Assembly (NCBI RefSeq): GCF_024763615.1
Contig: NC_077222.1
Span: 97,249,417-97,313,416 of the forward strand
From: Phlebotomus papatasi
Taxonomy: Eukaryota; Arthropoda; Insecta; Diptera; Psychodidae
Reading direction: 5' to 3'
Length of the DNA: 64,000 bases
Made by a program: the position numbers and the translations under genes. Positions 25,067 to 37,465 of this stretch are shown here, in pieces. The notes below the pieces were generated by a model. It saw only the letters and a program-made list of their open reading frames with translations, made no database searches and had not been told where the DNA came from. Position 1 is the first letter of the stretch. Each line of letters starts with the position of its first letter.

Positions 25067-25330
25067 CACTGAGAAAAAAAAGAGGGTGCGATTAACATTT
25101 TTTCCTCATAACATTAACACTTTTTAGGTGTAAAAATATATCAACATTTTTTAATGTTAATTTTACACCTTTTTAAGGGTAAAATGGGTAAAATTAACAT
25201 GAAAAAAGGATAACTTTAACCCTTAATACACCTAAAAAGGGTATTATTTACACCGATTTCGGATCAATACTGCAGGGTAAAATTAACATTTCCGGAATGT
25301 TAATTTAACTTTTTCGGATTTCTCTCAGTG
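25067..25330 (+). mobile_element. TA-flanked MITE, copy 1
   Basis: Starts CACTGAGAAAAAAAAGAGGG and ends TCGGATTTCTCTCAGTG, with TA on both sides. It is rich in TTAACATTTTT and ACACCT repeats. No coding potential. Confidence 0.92.
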
Positions 25331-25489
25331 TATAATACTCTGAGTCGACAGTCAGTTGATCCTAAGCTAAGAGTGACCCTTAACAAGAGAGATCTTGTCG
25401 GGCCACTATCACCATTTGTGCTACTATGTCCGTTTCCAAGTCCTCGGTTATTTTGATCTCACATATTGAAAACCAAACTTATTTCAGTC

Positions 25490-25920
25490 TATCAAGTCTA
25501 TCTAATTCTAAAACTTGAGCATTAAAGCCATATTTCCAGTTCTGATGTATCGCAAGCACGGGTCAACAACGAACAAAATTGCAAACTCAAAGTTTCAAAA
25601 ATTCATCCTACAACGGATTTTTGGTTACGGATGTAAGTAAAGACGATTCCGAAGCCTATGTTCTAGCTAGAATTGCCACGGATCCACATCAGAACATGCT
25701 GGAACACTCTTAATCGTTAGTCTTCCGGAAGTGTGCACCTTTGTTCCATTCCAAGAGGACCACCAATCCGGTATCCTCCTCTCTTCACTGGTGAAGATCG
25801 ACTGAAAAGCTGATTCGGATATATCTTTGGAATAACTCGTAGAATATTTACAACCCCAAGCGGATATCGTGGCTTAAAGTTAACCGCCGTTGTATTATAT
25901 GTAGCACCGTCCCAGCAGAA
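25490..25920 (+). pseudogene. LINE reverse transcriptase C-terminal relic
   Basis: A plus frame reads AIFPVLMYRKHGSTTNKIAN then FQKFILQRIFGYG. This matches the common LINE pattern of a GSETWTLT-like stretch followed by FERKILRRIFGP. Stops and frame changes follow. No other domain is visible. Confidence 0.5.
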
Positions 25921-26769
25921 CCATTACTCCCAGCTTAACAGTGATTGGTATACCACTGTACTGATTGGTATACCGCTGGCTTAAAGAATCTTCGTCAGGA
26001 CGGGCTTTTTCCCTCCAAATCCAGCAAGCTCAGCCGTCCTACTACTATTGTGGGTATACCTATTATTTCATATAACCATGACCAAATTGAGTGAAATCGG
26101 TGACACCAGAGTTATTATTATTATTTATATTATTAGAGTGTTAAGGAGGTTCTACAGAAGGCCCAGGCACTGCTGCAGATCAGTCTAATGTACCCAACCT
26201 TTTTTATTTGTTAAAGCCTTATTTTGGTGTCATTAACCCATTCAGTCAATGTACCAGAAATACTTGAGATATAATGTTCATATTTTGGGATTAGTTTTCT
26301 ACAGATTAGTAGATGAATTTTTTGAAAAGAAAAAATTTTTATCTCATATAGGGGTGCGGGGAGCCTCTGTCAAACACACGTCTTAACGGTCACTGAATTT
26401 AAATTCTGTACATTAATTCATTACAAACTCTATTGTTTTAGATAGAGTAACTATCCAAGAACACCAATTGGCAACTAGAATTCAAATCAGGAAAGAGGAA
26501 AGAGGTCAATTTTAATAAATTCGACGGGATGTCGTATTTTCCGTCCGCCATTTTGAGCAAAAATTTTGCATGACCTTCCGCGAAGCAAGAAAATAATAAC
26601 AAAATGTATTTTCATCTCTGTCGGACTATTTTTCTCAAGTAATTAAATAACTAACGTTACTAAAAATCCATTTCCGACAGCAATTCGGATAAAAATTTCC
26701 CAGAAATAAATCATCAAAAATCACTCAATTTGCGTATGATGTATAATACCATGGTAAGGAATAAGTTAA

Positions 26770-27450
26770 CAAATGACAAAGGTTGCGACCATTTCATAAC
26801 ATAGGTAGGGTAAAAGTGTCGTCCAGAAACATCCCCTGTTGTATCTCAAATGCTAGGAAGTAGCACAGGGTGTGAATGTTGTCCTCTTCGTCCTCTAGTC
26901 AATATCGACAAATCTTATCTTTTAAGTGGAAGAGCACAGTGTTCCGTAAGCAGGTCAACTACCATTTACAACTGGTATTTTGTTGAGATGTAAGATCTCT
27001 TATATCCATTTGCCGTCTACCTCCCAGGATTAGTTTAGCACACCGAAGACAAAGCCGATTAGTTCAGTGAATCTTGGGCCCACTGCACTGGTCGCCTTCC
27101 CGTTGAAAAGGTCCTTGATGCGGCTCCCAGAATATTCACAAATAGGAATTGAAGAATTGCTGTTGTTATGGCTTCTTGATGCGTAATTCCATGCACCACA
27201 CAGCTTATGCCTAACGATGTTTATTGGTATTGTTTCGAGATTGTCTATTAAACCACTAAGTTCACTCTCTTCAAGTGAACGATGTCACGAAGATACTTTC
27301 AGAGATTGTGTTGCTTCTAGGGCTTTGTTTAGTCGTGAAGTTGCACAATCCATGCTTTATAGTCGAAGACTGCTTATTTACGAAGAACCGCTTATCCGCA
27401 GCTAAAGCTGGCAGATCTTACACAAGCCTTAGCTGGGCCGTTTAGTGGTC
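26770..27450 (-). pseudogene. Possible R1-like C-terminal relic
   Basis: Minus-strand translation gives HLKDKICRY then LEDEEDNIHTLCYFLAF, which fits the R1-type CRLCxEEDETxxHxLCxCP region after heavy decay. Other parts are too broken to place. Confidence 0.35.
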
Positions 27451-27989
27451 CACCATCGACTGACCCCTTCGGTAGCATGAGCAAAACCCCGGGAAACCAG
27501 AGTTAAACTTAATCACGCAAATTCCCTCAATTGGTTGCGATAGGTTGGTCATCTAGTTTGCTAAGGTGGGGTCCGACTACTCGGACCAGAATACCAGTTC
27601 CTCTGTGGCGATCTTATACAGTGATTTTAGAGATAATAATAATAATGTTTATTGTCATTTTTGTAATTAGGCGTAAAGCCTCTATTTACAGCCCAAGTCT
27701 TAAGTTGCGTATAAGTGTTTTTACGCAAACTACTGTGTATACTGCAAATGAGTAATGTATGACCTGAAAGTGTAGTAGTAATATCTCCTGAAACCCGTTG
27801 ATCGACAATGCGACCTATCAGGGAAGAGGAAGCTCGATGACTGTATATGTATAGGTATGAAAGTCAGAGCAGAAGATGTGAGAAGCTCAATCAATCGAAA
27901 GGAATCCGAAAGATGAAGTGAGATGGCAGATAGGGCTGCATAACAGCATAAGTAGTGATGAGGGGGTTCCCAAGGCAAGGGAATAAAGC

Positions 27990-28188
27990 TCTCCTCCATT
28001 CACTAGGTAGATGGATACAGTTTCAGTGCGTTTTTATTTTCATCACATGGTAAAATTGTCTCTATTCAGACATCCTGATTTTTCGGGACCGGGCGGGACT
28101 CGAACTCACAATTGCGAGAACGAGCCAGTGATCTCATCTGTTAAAAAGTTTACAAGCGCTCTTACCAACTGCGCCACGAGATCCCCAT
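27990..28188 (-). mobile_element. tRNA-derived SINE, head well preserved
   Basis: The minus strand begins GGGATCTCGTGGCGCAGTTG (good box A) and has GTGAGTTCGAGTCCCGCCCG (good box B). The body shares GTCTGAATAGAGACAATTTT with the 60.9 kb copy. The 3' limit is unclear. Confidence 0.75.
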
Positions 28189-30501
28189 CTATTTAAAAAG
28201 CACCATCTATCTTCCAAAAGCACTGTTGTATATCAAGAACTGGATTAACAATAGTCAAATACATCCTACTCCTTACTTAGATATAGATTACTTATGATCG
28301 ATAGTTTGCAAGTGGGGAAATTGAAATACATCTTGTCCATCTTATCACAATACTGTTTACATAATAAAATCTCTAAAATATTATTTGTTATTAAAATATT
28401 ATATTTATTTATTTAAAATTTTCATTTAGGCTGTACGTACATCCTATGGCTCTGAATCTGCCAGTGAATATCTCGCACAGGACCATCACGTACCATAAAA
28501 CAATAACGTGAGTTTCTGGAATGCAAGCTCACTCACGATGAAAGCCTGTCCTACCTTATACGGAGAAATCAAGCAAATTTGCATTCAGTAACCGCAAAGG
28601 CCATAAGATAAGCAATCTTGGTTAGCGTGCAATTTGAGTGACACTTTCGAGTACGGTTGGAATGTCCACTCCCTCCCCCTTCAATGCTTGCGTGACCACG
28701 ATTTCAGAGACCATTCTTAAATGATTTCCTGATACACGATGATATTCGCTTTGACCCTACGCTCCAAGAAAAAACTTTTTCTTTTTCAGGGTTACTGCTC
28801 TTGAAAGAAAATTTAACAACGACCACCGCCGTCTTAGCTTTGGTAATCTACCTGCAGAATAGCTAGTGGAAAATTCTTTCCCAGGTTGTTTGAGCCATCT
28901 GTATCATCCAAAAAGAGTTAACATAAAATAAAATGTTACTACTTGAAGCATTTTACCACTTTCCAAATTTTCAATTTGTACATACCGAGCACTCTGCATT
29001 GTACAAAGTCACTATTCCTAATTTTTTTGTCTCTAAAGATCCTATAGTATTATTTCACCACCTTATTTTTGTTGTTTACTCCACTTGAAGGCGAAAAATT
29101 AATGGTGGAAATGCATCTGAGTGTTTTATTTGACGGGAAAAAGTCCCTCACGACTAAATCCTCAGTCTGGGGCTTTTGCAAGTCATTGGAGGAAATTTGA
29201 AAAGGTTTTTCTTCGCCTCCGGCACAGGATGTCCTTGTGCCCTCTGGTTTTTTTTTGTTCGTCACCTTGCGATATGTTTATTAAATTTATCTTGTTGACC
29301 TCATAAGTGGGCTGTGACAACTTTTGATAAGATCAAGTGCTGAGGAAATAACTTTGGTGACATTAAGGCGTTGTGTACGCAAGCTCTCATAAATTCCAAT
29401 CCTCCGGACAATTCTCCACTCCCCGGGGCTTAATAATGCTTCGAATGAGCAATTCTTTGTGGGTGGGAGATGTTCAAATAAACGGGAAGCATATAGTTCA
29501 TCCGGTATCCGATGACTCTTGTAGGAGGAGAATTGCGATAACAACTTATCACATCTCCTAGATTATTCCCATCTTTGATCCGATAGCCAACAGCAAACAT
29601 TTTCATATTTCCCACCTCCAAATTATAATTGTCTCTTCGCATTTTTTCCTTTCCATCTTCGTTGCTCAGAAATTCAGGGAAAAGTTCCAAAAGTTTCGCC
29701 ATGTCTGAAGTTTATCTTCTGAGTGCTTTTAAACTTTAACCCCGTCCCGTTCTATGGCAACCTTTTCAATTGCTCTTGTGAATATAAAGTGATTTTGGGC
29801 GGGGAAATAGTTGCAAAAGCCTCCAGTCAAGTCAAATGACTTTTTGTATCCTTTTCAAATACACCTTGACACAGTCACAAGCGGATTCTATTTAACACTC
29901 TCCTCGATGGCTTATGTACACAATTCGATTTTCCTGAGATTGGAAAAGCTTACTTCCGTCAAAAGAACCACATTACCTACAGCCTAAAATAAGTAATCGA
30001 TATTCAACATTATTCGGAAAGCATAATACCAACTAACTTTGAATTTCTTCCACATCCGTTACCATAATCCGAGGTCTTCTTTAAGATTTTGGGTGTATAT
30101 TAGTTTTCGATCTTGGGGTTGAGAAAATAAAAATGAAAATCAAACTAGGAAACAGTTGATAATATTTTTGCAAAATATGTACAAAAACGAAAGAGTTAAA
30201 GAATAAATCTTATTAATCTTATGAATAGAATGATATACTTACTCTATCATTTTAATCAGAAATTTGTTTAAAAACTTTTGCGAGTGAGAATTTCGCAAAT
30301 TTATTTACTTCATGGGTGTATGTGTATGATATAAAATGAAAAATAAAACCACTAATACAGCGGTGGTCATTAAAAGCTTCAACTTCCTTACACATATTTC
30401 AGACTGGGATTATAATGTACAATAATGGCTAAGATGATCCGATATATCAAAAAATAATGTAATAGGATAACCAATTTTAATATCTTTTAATTTTCAAATA
30501 G
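28189..30501. other. Low-repeat stretch, no certain gene
   Basis: A minus frame starting at 29702 (MAKLLELFPEFLSNEDGKEK) has a good ATG context but no recognised domain and no clear donor. Other frames at 29050-29561 overlap on both strands. Confidence 0.35.
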
Positions 30502-30737
30502 TCCTCGAACTTTTCCAATTTTTTTTTGAATCAAACTACGTACCAAAGAATCACATGGAAAATCAGTCGTGCATTGCGTGAAACACTTTATATTTTCTAT
30601 CGTGAAAATTTAATAAGAGAAGGAAAACCACCTGATAAGTGCCACGATGTATTACTAATCTACCTTCGTGAGTGCAATGTAGGTGAAATCAAGATACTTA
30701 ACAATGGACAACCTGCAAATAACCTCTTTAGGAATAG
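30502..30737 (+). CDS. Candidate orphan exon
   Basis: Seventy-eight open codons lie between a good acceptor (TTTTAATTTTCAAATAG) and a strong donor (ATAG then GTAAGT at 30738). The peptide includes ISRALRETLYIFYRENLIRE, DKCHDVLLIYLREC and NVGEIKILNNG, amphipathic and protein-like with mixed codon use. There is no ATG near the start and no family that I recognise. It could be an internal exon, a fragment of an old insertion, or chance. Confidence 0.35.
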
Positions 30738-31639
30738 GTAAGTTGACAAAAAAATAGCAGACATAAATACATTATTGCTTTTATCATATTTCGGTTTTCT
30801 ATACAAAATAATAAAGGAGAAAAAATGTTCAATAATTGCCGGTAAATCCCCAGAATATCATTAGTTAAATCAGCAACTGTGCTATCTGCATTTCCTTTGT
30901 ATCTGTATTTGATGCAAAGTTGCGAATGACTGCACAACGATACGTCGATTGCAAGAAGTAGCACATATAGAGCTAATTTTATGGGTTATTAGGGTTATTA
31001 TGGTACTTCTTGGTGGTAAGGTAACCCTCTAACCAAGGACCTCTTTACCGAATTCCAGAGTACGGGATCGCTGAATCTTGTGCTGTGGTCAAACGGATAT
31101 GAAGTCTTTGGGGTGAATGACAATGAAGTAAGAGCATGTGGTACATGGGGTCTTGAGACTGGCTTTAACAAAAAACATCGCAATGATCTGACCGTTATCC
31201 TATCGGATAATTAATCCTTTTTTTACTGAACAAAGGGTTGTGTTTAAAAACAATCTCTTCCACACCATAAAGTAAAATCCGAAAAATGGTGAACGGAAGG
31301 TCATTACGGGCCTCTGGGTGGTGATCGTTTAACCGAAAAAAGTTCATACCTTCTCCTAGACCGGTGTTGTAGTGAGACTACTGTCATACTGGGTAACAGG
31401 CTTGAAACCTTCGAAGGCTATAAGAGGTAGGGGAGCATGGAAGACTTGTCTTGGGGTTACCAGCCTCTACGACGGATTCAAGTGTTCCCTGACCAGTGAC
31501 CAGTCCAGGTTAAACTTGGAGGCCGGGATGGGTTCCCATCAATGGTCCCCGTCATTGAAGCCAATTTTGAGGAAGAATCGGCCGGGTTGTTGGTTTTGAT
31601 GAGATAGTAGTACTGATTTATTAAGATACCTATTGATCA
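30738..31639. other. Moderately GC-rich, unclassified
   Basis: 31000-31600 is GC-richer and resembles decayed repeat DNA, but no domain can be assigned. Frames at 30998-31183 and 31372-31599 are unsupported. Confidence 0.35.
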
Positions 31640-31923
31640 GTGGCAGCCAAAATCCCGAAAGCCAAAATCTCGAAAGCCAAAATCCTGAGCGCCAAAATCC
31701 CGAAAGCCAAAATCCCGAATGTTCAAAATCGTGAAAGGGAAGAAATTATATGTTGGAAAATGTTTAGAATAATTTTCCAAGACACAGAAGATTTCCCTTT
31801 GCCTCCAGCAAGTGCGGATGCAATCGTGGGAGTAGCTATGACACTTTTAATCCGTTAGTCACGAACGGAATTCCAGATTTTGGCTTTCGGAATTTTAGTT
31901 TTCGGGATTTTGACCGGGACCCA
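31640..31923 (+). mobile_element. CCCGAAAGCCAAAAT-array element, copy 2
   Basis: Left array of about five units of CCCGAAAGCCAAAAT; right side with two inverse units ending GACCGGGACCC. The core is shared with copy 1 (TTGCCTCCAGCAAG, GTAGCTATGACACTTTTAA). The ORF across the left array is an artefact of the repeat. Confidence 0.88.
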
Positions 31924-32351
31924 TTAAAAATAGATGAGATTAACATATCGAAATCAAAAGATCTTGAAGACGAGACGACCCAGGATCAAACTGCCTGAAG
32001 ACGATGTACAAGGAGTACCGACCCCAATTAGTTCGAAAATGGCAAGATGTGTGTTAAGAATTTCACCTATAATTCAATTTTTCGCATTTCTTCTTGTTTT
32101 CTGACCCACATTAAATTCAAACGGTAAGAGATATCGAGTTCCGATCTCCGATGACCCCTCCTAAAATGACACTGTCTTTGAGTCTTCGCAAAAATCGTTC
32201 ATAAATGCTTTTTTAAGCCAATTTTAAAAATTTTAATTTGAAATTTCGAAAACTACCTGTTTCTTGATTATGTTTCATTTATTTATTTTTTTTATTTTAG
32301 TCCCGGTAATTATACTGCTCATTACAATTTTATGTTATTATTAATTATCTG

Positions 32352-32669
32352 GGAAATAGAAAAATAAAACTCCCTCCGGTTACGTCAGAGGTGTTTATCC
32401 TTTCAGGTCAGGAAAACACGTATATTTTTGCCAAAGCTTTCGGCCCTTTCGGCGGTACAAACGCACCTTTCTCAGTGGTGAAAATCGTGATAATGTCTCT
32501 GAAATTTGTCTATTCTAACTCCTCCGCTCCTAATGAGGATACACGGGGGAAACTCAGGATTTTTCTGGGAAAACAGCTCTCTTGATGTTGATCACAGGTC
32601 GACTGATCAGTAACTGATCAGGATAAACAACCCTGACGCAATCGGAGTGAGTTTTATCTTTCTATTTCC
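32352..32669. mobile_element. Foldback element with a degenerate core
   Basis: Ends GGAAATAGAAA and TTTCTATTTCC with inverted segments AAACTCCCTCCGGTTACGTC and its imperfect complement. It abuts a TAGGGGAAAG-type palindrome at 32690. Confidence 0.75.
32434..32475 (-). ncRNA. Degenerate hammerhead-like core with longer stem II
   Basis: The minus strand reads CCA, CTGAGAA (expected CTGANGA, so a catalytic G is changed), a longer hairpin region, GAAA, GC, TT, TGG. Probably inactive. Confidence 0.35.
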
Positions 32670-32689
32670 ATTGTCATTTCCCACGTCAG

Positions 32690-32908
32690 TAGGGGAAAGT
32701 ACTCTCCCTTCGAACGTTCATGCCTTTGAATAATGTGAATTTTCTTGTATTTTTCCTAAGAAAATTACACATGTCTATTAAATATTTGTTAGATTATTAT
32801 CAATTATTGATAATTATGTCATAAATATGTGTAAGTATCTTAAGAAAATGTAAGAAATTTCACATTATTCAAAGGCATAAACGTTCGAAGGGAGAGTACT
32901 TTCCCGTA
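32690..32908. mobile_element. TAGGGGAAAG palindromic MITE, copy 1
   Basis: Arms TAGGGGAAAGTACTCTCCC and complement, followed inward by TTCGAACGTTCATGCCTTTG. The middle is AT-rich. Confidence 0.9.
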
Positions 32909-32976
32909 CTTCAAAAATTAATTATCGGTAATATGCACAGATATCTCACTTTAGGTTTCCTATTATGCAAATTCTT

Positions 32977-34047
32977 AACCCTTTAAGGACGATTGGGTCA
33001 CCCGTGACCCATAGAGAAAATTATTTTTTCTGACTACCCAAAATTCTTTCTTTCTAATGTTTGTACGTAATCGTAAAGTAAAAGGTTATAGGAATCTAGG
33101 ATATTTTTTGCAAAACTAACTATTTGCTATATAGCAAATATTTAAGCTCAAAAGTGACGAATTTTAAAATTACCGCACTGATAAATAATTTTTAATATTT
33201 TTTTATATTTCCAATTTTTTTTAAGCAAAACCCTTTTGGGAATAGGGGATACTGGGGCAAAACTTGTCAAAACACATATTTAATTCTTTCACGAGCTCTG
33301 AGAAAACTTAAACTTTTTATAATGAGCATATTCTTGTAGGAAATTTACTGCTCTACAATATTGCAGAAAACTATTTTCCTCTATCCCGAAAGAAATGTGA
33401 TTTTCGAATCATTTTCTAAATGTCGATTTTGTGGAGATTCTCAAAATTGCTGAGGCAAATTTTGTCAGTCTTCGGACTACTCTCGGTTTACTCTCGCAAA
33501 CGTTAAAAATATCAAATAGACATATTTTTATAGGAAATTTATTCTTCTACAACTTTGTCGAAGATAATTTTTCTCTATCTTAACGAGAAATGTGCTTAAA
33601 TTGAGCTAATCAGTATTGATATTTTCTGTAAGCCAAATATTCCAAAAATATGGCTCAAAATTTAATAATTTTTTATTTTATATAATCCTTCCTCGAATCC
33701 CTTGAAACTTTGTAAGTTTAAGAAGGTTCATGAAGGCTATCTATAATAAAAATTTCAAGCATCAGTCTCTTTTATTTTAGAAAATAGTGAATATTGAAAT
33801 TTTCGTTTTGACAAATTTTGCCCCAGTCTCCCCTACTTATACATAATATTTTTCATTAGAGTAAAAAAGATTAAAAGATTTTTAGGCTATTTTTGTTCCT
33901 ATCGTTCATAGAAGCAAAAAATATACCGGATCAGACTCTGTTGGATTGTCCAAGGCTAGATGTAAGATATTTAAATAATTTTGTTTATTAGTTTCTTTTT
34001 TATTATTGATTTTCGAAGAAAAAAAAGCGTCTCGTCCTTAAAGGGTT
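32977..34047. mobile_element. CCCTTTAAGGACGA-end MITE, copy 2, with nested element
   Basis: Ends AACCCTTTAAGGACGA and TCGTCCTTAAAGGGTT. Its continuity with copy 1 is broken by the element at 33243-33835. Confidence 0.85.
33243..33835. mobile_element. Nested TAGGGG...GGGGCAAAA element
   Basis: Ends TAGGGGATACTGGGGCAAAA and GCCCCAGTCTCCCCTA. It contains two diverged direct copies of about 190 bp (shared ATAGGAAATTTA-type and CTCTATC...GAAATGTG phrases). Confidence 0.85.
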
Positions 34048-35952
34048 AAACTTAAATTTATTCATAGAGGAAAAGCCGAACTTGACACACAAAACAAAAC
34101 GATTTAAACAAATTCAAGTAGAATAAATACATCATCTTATTAATTCATTGTATTAAATATTCCGAGTTATGCTATTAAAATCTATTTAAATTAATTTATG
34201 TGGATTTACTCCGGTTTTTGCATCATCCAAAGCTCAAAATAACATATATAGGATAAGTAGTACTTTTAGTGTTTTTAAGTCAAAGTCTTAGTTCAAATAT
34301 TCTAGCATAGCTCTAAGATTGCTTATAACTTTAAAGATGCAGAAGATAGAATACTGAATCACTGTTTAGTTTATGTGTGTTAAGGAAAAGGATTGTTCTT
34401 GTCAGAAACTTTTCTCCAAAAAACTTTCCATCAAGTCCACAGATACAAGTGGTATGGTATCAGAGTGAAACCAAAATCGTGTTCTTTTGATAATCTTACG
34501 GCTTCTACGAACATTCTTGGAAGGGATTGAGTGAGAATCGCTACATTTAATTCATTCAGCGATGGTTTATTGTTACATATTTCATTTGGCATTATATCCA
34601 CATCACTAGTTAATTTAATTGGTTTGACAAATCTCAAATAATCATGATGCTAAGAATGTGTCTCGAGTGTTTGTTTGTGGGTATTTCCTCTACTTTACCA
34701 CTAAATCATTTACAGTGAATTTCCTTCTCTGAATTAATCAACTATATTACTGTTGTGTAACATTTGAAAGTGGGCTGAAAAGCCTCAAATCTCAGTATTA
34801 TGCGAGAAGAATGGTTGTTCGACAGAGTCGGCGAAAGTGAGCCTGGGGAAAACTTTATCATATTATTTAAGGCAAGATATATTTCTTGCAGTGTGTAGTA
34901 TTTGGCAGGAGAAGGTGGTAGATAAATGCTTTCATTATTGAATTAAATGACACGAAATGTACGCTTTTCGTAGAACGCGAAAAGCTCCAAAACTCGCATC
35001 AACTAACACAGAGTTGCAGGATGGAGTTGAGAGGGAGCTTTTATAGTGGGTGTGGTGAGAAATTTTCCTGAGGGAGAAATTCCCAAATACCGCGGAAAAA
35101 GGGGTTTGGCACATGGGGTAGGTGTGTGTGTATGTTAGCATCAAATTTACTTTCTGATATATTCCGCGTCAGCATTTCGGTTTGAATTTAATGAAGAAAC
35201 CGTGAGAGGATCTATGGATGAGGAGATGGTATTTGGTCGAGACGAAAATACCAAGGATGGAAATTAAAGCTGAACTTGTGAATAAATTACCATATAAATT
35301 TTAAGCATCTCGGTGGAAAACATAAAGTTTGCCACTGAGACAAGATGCTAAAGTTGTGCAAAATAACTTCACCTGAAATGCGTATTAAGCTTCTCTCTAT
35401 GGAAGTTTGATGAGTAACAAAACCATGAAAGAGACTTCAGCTGGGAAATTCCCTGGAAGTTGCCACTCTCATAATCAATTACCTGTTAATTCTTCTCCTC
35501 CTGAAATAATTGCATATTCCCCATGGTACATCAACCATCGCAATTTCTCCCCAAAATCTATTCACTCATAACGGGTTTAACCATAAATTTTCAGCACTGT
35601 CTCACTCAATTATGCGAATATTGACATTTTGACTATGATATCAATTTCTAATAAACCTGTCCACTCTACTAAAATATCCTATTTTCCCAGAGAGTGAGAG
35701 GTGGTGAAAAAAAAAATTTCTGGGTTGATGCAACTCCACTCTCAATTCACTAAGGCCATAAAGCTTTCAACATTTCAAAAAGCTCGTGAAATATTGAACA
35801 ATATTTCGCAACCCAAGCTCACGTTTTCGTAATACAGAAAATATCATACACTGTATTAAACATTGATACATTGTATAATATCCAGCCTGGGAGATATATT
35901 TTTGGGGGATAAGTGAATATTTCCGGTTTAAAATAAAATAGCGAGGACTTAC
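34048..35952. other. Low-repeat stretch, no gene recognised
   Basis: Mostly unique sequence with short frames at 34431-34637 and 34935-35144 that lack motifs. Confidence 0.4.
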
Positions 35953-36035
35953 CATCGAGTTGACGAATGGTGGAAATTCTCTAACCACTCTTTTTACACT
36001 CTGGAGACGCCGCATCCGGTGAAATTGTTATCCTA
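35953..36035 (-). CDS. Candidate 5' coding exon
   Basis: On the minus strand, acceptor TTTTGCAG is followed by ATG at 36015 and MRRLQSVKRVVREFPPFVNS, then donor ATG-GTAAGTCC at 35952. An in-frame stop precedes the ATG, as in a 5' exon. No partner exon was found. Confidence 0.25.
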
Positions 36036-36538
36036 CTGCAAAATATATGCAGTGTTGGATTTAAATTCATATCACGCCTTTAAAATTGAAAGTTACCCTG
36101 TCTCTACGACTATGTGGAAAATATTCTTCTTCATGACGACGTCTCGAGAGCATATCATCTTCTGCCGTTTTCCGCACAATCCTCTGTGGTTGACGAGGGA
36201 AAATGGAGGCGATTTCACAAAAAAAACACTGAGAGAAAAACCAATTTCAATGCTGTATAAAAGAACAGGAAGACCAATTTGAAAGAAATTCATTAATAAG
36301 CCTAATAAACTTAATTATGGCTCATAAATCTATTTATTAATTTTATACATCCGGTAATTGAAAGTTTTCAATTCAAAATTTTATTCTTCAAATAGAGTTA
36401 CTTCTGCTAAAATTCATATAAAATATTATTAAGTTATAAAATTTACAGGTATATAAATTTTTAATGTAGTTTTACATCTATTTTATAATATATAAATAAT
36501 TTACTACCCTGACGTAGAAGGGATACTGCAGAAGCCAC

Positions 36539-36743
36539 TAGGGGTAAGCGCGCTACCTTCGGACGACTCAAGCTTCTTACAATTCAATTTTATCACTATC
36601 TTCCTTATGAATTTCACCTGTAACTCTTTAGCTAGCTATTTTAAAATATAATATTGTAATAGGCCTAATTCATTTATAACACATTGAAAAAAAAATGATT
36701 TGTGCGAAGCATAAATCGTCCGAAGGTAGCGCGCTTTCCCCTA
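36539..36743. mobile_element. TAGGGG palindromic MITE, variant
   Basis: Arms TAGGGGTAAGCGCGCTACC and the complement, extending to TTCGGACGA. Only the outermost bases are shared with the TAGGGGAAAG family. Confidence 0.85.
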
Positions 36744-37465
36744 CTTATTTGAATAAAGCACATCCCTTCGTATTCATTGTAATATTTATCAGCCTCATCA
36801 GCCTGTTACAATCATTTTTCTTACAAATTATACGCAATGAAAAATTTAATTTGCTGTCTAATTCTGCCCCGGTCTCCTCCACAGCAATTTTAAATGTAAT
36901 TTATATTAAAAGTAACCATTAATTTAATTTTTTGTAAGAGTACTAAGGATAGTTTTATTGCTGGAAGTGTACAGTAGTAACAAAATATAATATTATTCAA
37001 TTTTGAGTTATATGTATATAATTCATCACTTATCTCAACAAGGAAAGAATTCAGAGCCGTAGTATTCCGGATATCTGTCCCAAAAAAATTGTATCATGCT
37101 CTTTATCTGTCCTTTAACATAACCCTTACATTTTCATCAAAAGAAAACTTTTACAAATGTTTAATTTGTACCAAATTTCTTCATTTTATTCAGTACTAAT
37201 TTTTCAAAGAGGCGAAGCCACTTTAAAGCCAAGCCAAGCTAAGCCTATTCGAAAATCGAACGGAAATCTAAAGTACAAGTTCACATTCTCGCGGCTGTAA
37301 CGCTGGCTGTTCTTCCATCTCGAACTTGTGGTACAGGAGGTCCCGGGATGATGCACTTCGGGATTACACACACAAAATTATGCATTTTTTGACTACCATA
37401 TTGGGAGACAATTTCTAAAATAATTTTTGAAATATATTGCGTGTCAAAAGTTTGTTGAATTATAA

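Noticed and set aside
29430..29702. 90-codon minus frame starting MAKLLELFPEF
   Set aside because: Good ATG context, but opposite-strand frames overlap, no clear donor is present and no domain is recognised; left as a remark only.
31640..31858. Plus frame with KIPKAKI repeats
   Set aside because: Produced by the CCCGAAAGCCAAAAT array, not a repeat protein.
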